From Candidatus Methanovirga basalitermitum (lineage in GTDB: Archaea > Methanobacteriota > Methanobacteria > Methanobacteriales > Methanobacteriaceae), in assembly GCA_031284445.1 (NCBI GenBank), contig JAISZW010000167.1, forward strand, positions 1 through 7,049: a stretch of 7,049 nt of DNA, written 5' to 3'. Position numbers and translations under genes: made by a program. This document shows, piece after piece, positions 5,960-7,049 of the stretch (the stretch's first letter is position 1; every line of letters starts with the position of its first letter). The notes below the pieces were generated by a model. It was not told the DNA's origin. It did no database searches and worked only from the letters and a program-made list of their open reading frames with translations.

Positions 5960-6232
5960 TTAACTATTGATAAAAGCTATTTTTATTTCTTTCAAGTCCA
6001 ATAACATCTTTTTGGTGATATTATTGTATTTATCTTTTTTGAGTTCTTTCATGGTTTTATCAACTTCTTTTTTTTCAAAAACAAGAAAATTCATCAACTT
6101 CAGTAGCATTAAGATGATATTTTGATTTCTTAAATGTTTCAACAACTTTTTCTTTGTTATCCAAAAACAAAATAAGTATTGCACGATTATTTTTCTATTT
6201 GTTCTGAAAATAGTTAGTTTTATATATAACAA
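5960..6232 (-). pseudogene. Frameshifted minus-strand gene remnant, unknown family
   Basis: Two minus-strand frames carry protein-like sequence that joins at a poly-A tract. Frame A (6194 down to 6078) gives RAILILFLDNKEKVVETFKK and then SKYHLNATEVDEFSCF before a TGA at 6075-6077. Frame B (from ~6085 to the stop at 5960-5962) gives FEKKEVDKTMKELKKDKYNN and then ITKKMLLDLKEIKIAFINS. They meet at a run of eight A's on the minus strand (plus-strand T's near 6067-6074), a typical place for a one-base frameshift. A single open frame B extends up to 6232, but its first part (LYIKLTIFRTNRK...) overlaps frame A and looks like noise. No SD precedes either frame. It converges tail-to-tail with the membrane protein gene, 1 bp apart. 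Family not recognised. Confidence 0.45.
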
Positions 6233-6272
6233 GATAATAGTATTGTAATATAGAAAAATAAAAATTATTTAG

Positions 6273-6362
6273 TTGTTGGAATATGACAATTTTATCATAC
6301 AACAAAAAGTCGATCTTTACCTCATTTTGGAGTATATGAATTTTCTTTACTATTAAGATCGA
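6273..6362. repeat. Two neighbouring hairpins between two gene remnants
   Basis: Hairpin 1: TTGTTG (6273-6278) with CAACAA (6300-6305) and, inside it, TATGA (6282-6286) with TCATA (6295-6299), an 11-bp stem with a 3-base bulge. Hairpin 2: TCGATCTT (6310-6317) with AAGATCGA (6355-6362), 8 bp perfect with a 37-base loop. They are 4 bp apart. Hairpin 2 overlaps the stop region of the minus-strand remnant to its right. Confidence 0.4.
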
Positions 6363-6573
6363 GTATTAAATTTAGAATTTTCAGTTAAAAAAACCATATA
6401 ATCCGTGATTTTATATAATATGAATATAATGAACTCTAAACATCTGAAATAGAGTACCAAACACCATCAATTTTTCCCAAAAAATCTATGATCTTAATAA
6501 GTTTAAGCAATGAATTAAAAATTATTTTACTAAAAATTTTAATAAACACATGATTAAAAACTAATGAGAGGAT
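6353..6573 (-). pseudogene. Second frameshifted minus-strand remnant, unknown family
   Basis: Minus strand, 6573 down to a TAG at 6436-6438: 45 open codons ending in LLKLIKIIDFLGKIDGVWYS and ISDV. The adjacent frame then takes over directly (6439 down to the TAA at 6353-6355) with LEFIIFILYKITDYMVFLTE and NSKFNTRS. The two pieces join smoothly at one point, as expected for a one-base frameshift in an old gene of at least 70 codons. No start codon with an SD is seen, and the upstream end runs into the SD of the membrane gene on the other strand. I do not recognise the family, and the call rests on how protein-like the translations look. Confidence 0.33.
6568..6571 (+). promoter_or_regulatory. 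Shine-Dalgarno site of the four-helix membrane protein gene
   Basis: GAGG within GAGAGGAT, 6 nt before the ATG at 6578. It supports this start. The protein's first hydrophobic helix follows within nine residues, so a later start would cut it. Confidence 0.65.
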
Positions 6574-6577
6574 TCAT

Positions 6578-6907
6578 ATGGATTTTAGACAGCATCAAAA
6601 GATATTTTCAATTTTTTTCGCAATTATTTTTATTGTTTGGGCTTTGTTCACTTATTCAACTAATAATGCTACTTCTGAAGATCTTGCACTTAATTTTATT
6701 ATTGTAATCGTTGGAATCACTTATCCATTAGTGATTTTTAAGACAAATTTAAGTAAAATCTTTTTATTGGTTGAAGGAATTTTAGTTTTCAGTATTGGTA
6801 TGTTGTATTTAACATTTTATCCTAAGATACTTTTCTGTGCTATAGGTATGTTATTGGTAATTGCTTCTGTTTTTATAGGGCATCATGGTAAAAATATGCT
6901 TAAATAA
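6578..6907 (+). CDS. Small four-helix membrane protein, unknown function
   Basis: A 109-aa protein made almost entirely of membrane segments. Helices lie at about 9-26 (IFSIFFAIIFIVWALF), 37-54 (LALNFIIVIVGITYPLVI), 60-80 (IFLLVEGILVFSIGMLYL) and 83-101 (ILFCAIGMLLVIASVF). The N-terminus is short and mixed charge (MDFRQHQK), and a basic tail (GHHGKNMLK) suggests that both ends face the cytoplasm by the positive-inside rule. I do not recognise a family, and no catalytic or ion-binding motif stands out. It has its own SD, stands alone on this strand and is followed by a hairpin 51 bp downstream. Coding is well supported by the hydrophobic periodicity, the SD and the compact four-helix layout. 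Confidence 0.72.
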   Translation: MDFRQHQKIFSIFFAIIFIVWALFTYSTNNATSEDLALNFIIVIVGITYPLVIFKTNLSKIFLLVEGILVFSIGMLYLTFYPKILFCAIGMLLVIASVFIGHHGKNMLK

Positions 6908-6946
6908 TAGTTAATAGGATATTATGGTGAAAGAGGGTGTAAAAAA

Positions 6947-7024
6947 GTGTGGAGTTTTTTTCGATTTTTGAAAAAAATCGAAAATGATCATAAACCTTTA
7001 CTTTACTAAAAGTATCATCCACAC
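6947..7024. other. Possible three-way-junction structure (structured RNA or DNA element)
   Basis: An outer stem GTGTGGA (6947-6953) with TCCACAC (7018-7024) encloses two hairpins. One is TTTTCGATTTTT / AAAAATCGAAAA (6958-6969/6973-6984), 12 bp perfect with loop GAA. The other is TACTTT/AAAGTA (6999-7004/7009-7014) with loop ACTA, which can be extended by ATGAT/ATCAT (6984-6988/7014-7018, sharing boundary bases). An alternative pairing GAGTTTT (6952-6958) with AAAACTC (7025-7031) would exclude the outer stem. The long hairpin could also just be the terminator of the preceding membrane protein gene. Confidence 0.4.
6958..6984 (+). terminator. Strong 12-bp hairpin downstream of the membrane protein gene
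   Basis: A perfect 12-bp stem with a 3-base loop, preceded by a T-run (6955-6961), 51 bp after the stop at 6907. It is the strongest hairpin in the window and a reasonable transcription end, although the T-run lies in the stem's left arm and not after it. Confidence 0.4.
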
Positions 7025-7049
7025 AAAACTCATACTTGAAAAATACAGT

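Noticed and set aside
6924..6971. Short frame MVKEGVKKCGVFFDF after the membrane protein gene
   Set aside because: Fifteen codons, weak SD, ending inside the 12-bp hairpin; probably chance.
1..7049. CRISPR array, tRNA or rRNA genes
   Set aside because: I looked for regularly spaced 25-40 bp direct repeats, tRNA arms (GGTTCGAATCC-like) and rRNA signatures and found none. The only repeats are the three terminal repeats and hairpins listed.

Overview
The window looks like a piece of a very AT-rich archaeal chromosome, most likely a Methanobacteriaceae methanogen of the Methanobrevibacter/Methanosphaera type. The reasons are an archaeal GINS (Gins51-type) replication protein, very Asn/Lys/Ile-rich proteins, Shine-Dalgarno motifs of the GAGG/GGTG type, T-rich ends instead of GC-rich terminators, and long gene-poor spacers full of decayed coding fragments. 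The genus is an inference; no rRNA or tRNA gene is present to fix it.

Layout. (1) Positions 1-1326: a leader with an 11-bp hairpin, then a TTG-started GINS gene with an unusually long Asn/Lys-rich linker. (2) Positions 1327-2741: a gene-free stretch of 1.4 kb. It holds two decayed coding remnants (one + strand, one - strand) and a MITE-like or IS-derived segment with three related terminal sequences (1954-1974, 2319-2339, 2662-2682). A run of small stem-loops sits just inside its left end. (3) Positions 2742-4519: a SWIM zinc-finger / SNF2-helicase-associated protein whose reading frame stops at residue 539. It is followed at once, in another frame and with a TGATG overlap, by the last ~50 codons of the matching SNF2 helicase. 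The ATPase motor between them is missing, which points to a large internal deletion. (4) Positions 4520-5040: a spacer with AT palindromes and no convincing gene. (5) Positions 5041-5958: a two-gene unit, a short FMN nitroreductase followed 12 bp later by a small protein with two membrane segments. (6) Positions 5960-6573: two frameshifted - strand coding remnants, separated by a pair of hairpins. (7) Positions 6578-6907: a small four-helix membrane protein, followed by a strong 12-bp hairpin that sits inside a possible three-way-junction fold (6947-7024).

How it fits together. The only clear core-function gene is GINS (replicative helicase complex). The rest is accessory and eroding: a helicase locus that lost its motor, an inverted-repeat element that seems to cut a - strand gene remnant, and frameshifted fragments. 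I see no CRISPR array, phage module, toxin-antitoxin pair or other intact defence system. The most interesting items are the SWIM/SNF2 deletion, the three-ended inverted-repeat element with internal hairpins, and the three-way-junction candidate at the right edge.
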